Below are positions 60,401-64,000 of a stretch of DNA of 64,000 nt, piece after piece. The position numbers were made by a program, and so were the translations under genes. The notes below the pieces were generated by a model that saw only the letters and a program-made list of their open reading frames with translations, did no database searches and had not been told where the DNA came from. How positions within the stretch are numbered: position 1 is the first letter of the stretch; each line of letters starts with the position of its first letter. Source of the stretch: Branchiostoma floridae (taxonomy: Eukaryota > Chordata > Leptocardii > Amphioxiformes > Branchiostomatidae); assembly GCF_000003815.2 (NCBI RefSeq), contig NC_049986.1, positions 14,063,957-14,127,956 on the forward strand, read 5' to 3'.

Positions 60401-60557
60401 TTGGAACGAGATGGCCGGATACTCGGTCCTAGCAGAGGACCCTACAGACGACAGACACCTGTATCTCATCTACGAAAAGGGCGTCAAGAGTTCTGTGGAC
60501 TTTGTAGCAGTCACTAAAATTCAACTGTTCAACAATATTGCATTTAACGGTAAATGA
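57401..60557 (+). CDS. NEU1-type sialidase, plus-strand copy
   Basis: Complete gene, 393 residues (human NEU1 415). Exons: 57401-57505, 57977-58166, 58679-58938, 59151-59336, 59606-59825, 60337-60557. Exon 1 holds an N-terminal signal peptide (LLPTFVAVYNVLLLCASC). Then YRTP with the substrate-binding Arg, followed by Asp boxes SEDKGKTW (across an intron), STDDGVTWGQP, SDDGAKTW and SYDDGTTW, and NRGRCSCSCKAF in place of the Cys-rich NEU1 segment. The C-terminus IQLFNNIAFNGK lacks the vertebrate YGTL lysosomal signal. The second intron begins GTTATC, a weak donor, and that donor has been tandemly duplicated. Divergently paired with the minus-strand copy. Confidence 0.94.
58100..58390. repeat. 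Tandem duplication across the end of sialidase exon 2
   Basis: Sequence from about 58105 to 58243 (last 60 or so exon bases, the donor and the intron start) is repeated at about 58244-58387 with few differences. The offset is 138 bp at the start and 144 bp at the end, because of a longer T run. Confidence 0.92.
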
Positions 60558-61115
60558 CTACGTAACGGAAAGGAAGACTGAAAGAATATTAATTATACAT
60601 ATGTGGAAATAGGCTTTTGGTTTCTACCTGTGAGGATATATTAGACAGAACAAAATAGAATGTTTTACTGTTCTGCTGTAATGACCAGGAAAGACCTTAA
60701 TCTTTGAGTAATATAATTTACAAGCGTTGACTGTCCTGTGGAAAGTGTTTCAGCACCAAGGATAGGTAGACTAATGCTCTAACACACACGCCCGCCTTAT
60801 AACTTCTGTTGTGTGAGATGGATTGCATATAATCAGTGTAGTATTTGTAGCAGTCGCAAAAATTCAACTGATAACGTTATAGTAAATGACGGCAAAACTG
60901 AAATAAACATGTGGAAATGAGCTTCTGGTTTATAACTGAGAGGAAATACCAGACAGAACGAAATAGAATGGTTTTTATACTGTTCTGCTGTAATAAGCAG
61001 GAAAGACTTTGAGTGATATACTTTGCAAGCGTTGACTGTCCTGCGGAAAGTATTTCAGCACCAAGGACAGGTAGAACACTGGTCTAACACACGCGTGCCT
61101 TATAGCTAATGTTAT
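60500..61115. repeat. Diverged tandem duplication of the sialidase 3' end
   Basis: The end of the last exon and the following ~330 bp recur at about 60840-61115: GTAGCAGTC(A/G)C, TTCTGCTGTAAT, AAGCGTTGACTGTCCTG and TTTCAGCACCAAGGA match in order. The second copy contains an AATAAA (60902-60907) that may serve as the gene's poly-A signal. Confidence 0.85.
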
Positions 61116-61900
61116 GAGGGATAAAAACCTTGTAAGAGCAGAAAACGTAAATATGATACTTGAAAGTTACCAACATATAAACGCTCTTCCACTCCTGTTT
61201 CAAGGATAAACCGCCTATCAGCGTATGTTTACATCAACACAACAGTTGATTGTCATGGTGCATACATTTATTGCGCTCTAACAACCTGTCACGTCTCATT
61301 GCTACCTTCCCTTCCGTAAGTAATGTGAATTGTCCCACCTTAGCTACAGGTGTCAGAGTATCAGAACACTTCGTGGTAGAGAATACGACTTGATGTAGGA
61401 CTTAACACAAGGCAAAGTGTATAGTTTACAGGCCATGATCGAAATCTAGTAATTCATACAAACATAAGGATAAGTTGCATCACCAAAACAGTCTCTCTGA
61501 TAATAAGTTATTATGCCTATGTGATCTACCATATGCAATTTAGAAGGAAACAGGTTAACAGGATAAAATCTTTCAAGATGGCCATCAGGGACAAATTTTC
61601 TTTCAAAAGTATTTTTCCAAAATGAAGTAAGAATTGTCATGAATAAGTTCTATTGCATTTCACATTACAATGGCATCCTATATTACAACAGCCATTAGCA
61701 TAATTGTATAGTGAAGGTCTTTAGTAGCAATATGCACGTTTTGTTCCCAAGCGACCTTCATGACCGCAACAAACAAAACAAAACCACCATGGAAACAGCA
61801 GTTGCCTGACGATCGGTGTAACAATCATATCTTGTCGCATCACGGAGCCGGTTGTGTGTTCATTGCCATCACGGGGTGCGTTTACCCGGTTACCGTTCAA
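61116..61900. other. Intergenic region before alpha-tubulin
   Basis: AT-rich sequence between the sialidase 3' end and the tubulin promoter; I see no gene or repeat I can name. Confidence 0.5.
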
Positions 61901-61905
61901 ATTGA

Positions 61906-62050
61906 CCAATCAGAAATGCCTGAATATATAATTATACATCATTACCTCTCGGTCACCTGATGCATCCTGACCAATAGCAGACGTCTGCTTTGACGTCCCC
62001 CTGGAGACAGGGAAGCAGAAGATATAAAATGTCGCGTGCAGTAAAAGTGA
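61906..62050 (+). promoter_or_regulatory. Alpha-tubulin proximal promoter
   Basis: Two CCAAT boxes (61906-61910, 61971-61975), a TGACGTC CRE-like motif (61991-61997) and a TATAAAA box (62023-62029) occur in the expected order about 130-260 bases before the start codon. Transcription should begin near 62055. Confidence 0.75.
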
Positions 62051-62161
62051 GCACACTGTTGACTGCGACGACTCATCACAAGTCGAAAGTGACAAGCTTT
62101 CCGCCGGTTCAACAAGTCTTATTTCTACGATAGATTTTCGTTCAGCAAACAAGAATCCATC

Positions 62162-64000
<1,839 letters not shown>

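Overview
This is a eukaryotic window of seven spliced genes with GT-AG introns, most of them short. The gene set is that of an animal. Non-vertebrate interspersed repeats, compact introns and the gene content suggest an invertebrate deuterostome. A lancelet (Branchiostoma) draft scaffold is the best guess, but this is an inference from style, not a match. Two N runs (48109-48208 and 55702-56440) are assembly gaps.

Layout: (1) about 1-18450, plus strand: 3' part of a SynGAP/DAB2IP/RASAL2-type RasGAP. (2) 34133 down to about 18640, minus strand: a 28-exon otoancorin/stereocilin/mesothelin-like gene that converges on the RasGAP gene. (3) 42474 to 35700, minus: CMAS, CMP-sialic acid synthetase, 10 exons. 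(4) 51910 to about 45300, minus: a GPX4-type glutathione peroxidase with an in-frame TGA read as selenocysteine and a recognisable SECIS hairpin. (5) 55587 to 52468, minus, and (6) 57401-60557, plus: two NEU1-type sialidases arranged head to head. (7) 62162 to the window end, plus: alpha-tubulin with its proximal promoter.

The centre of the window therefore groups an enzyme that activates sialic acid (CMAS) with two that remove it (sialidases), with GPX4 between them. CMAS acts in the nucleus in vertebrates, making CMP-sialic acid for Golgi sialyltransferases. The sialidases carry (or, for the minus-strand copy, probably carried) signal peptides and would act in lysosome or outside the cell.

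Mobile DNA sits mostly in introns. The clearest case is a 1206-bp 5'-truncated LINE that landed exactly on a CMAS exon/intron border. Its 46-bp target duplication copied the exon end and the splice donor, so a working donor remains next to the exon. Other items include a perfect 104-bp inverted repeat in a CMAS intron, several terminal-inverted-repeat elements, and tandem duplications of splice sites in both sialidase genes.
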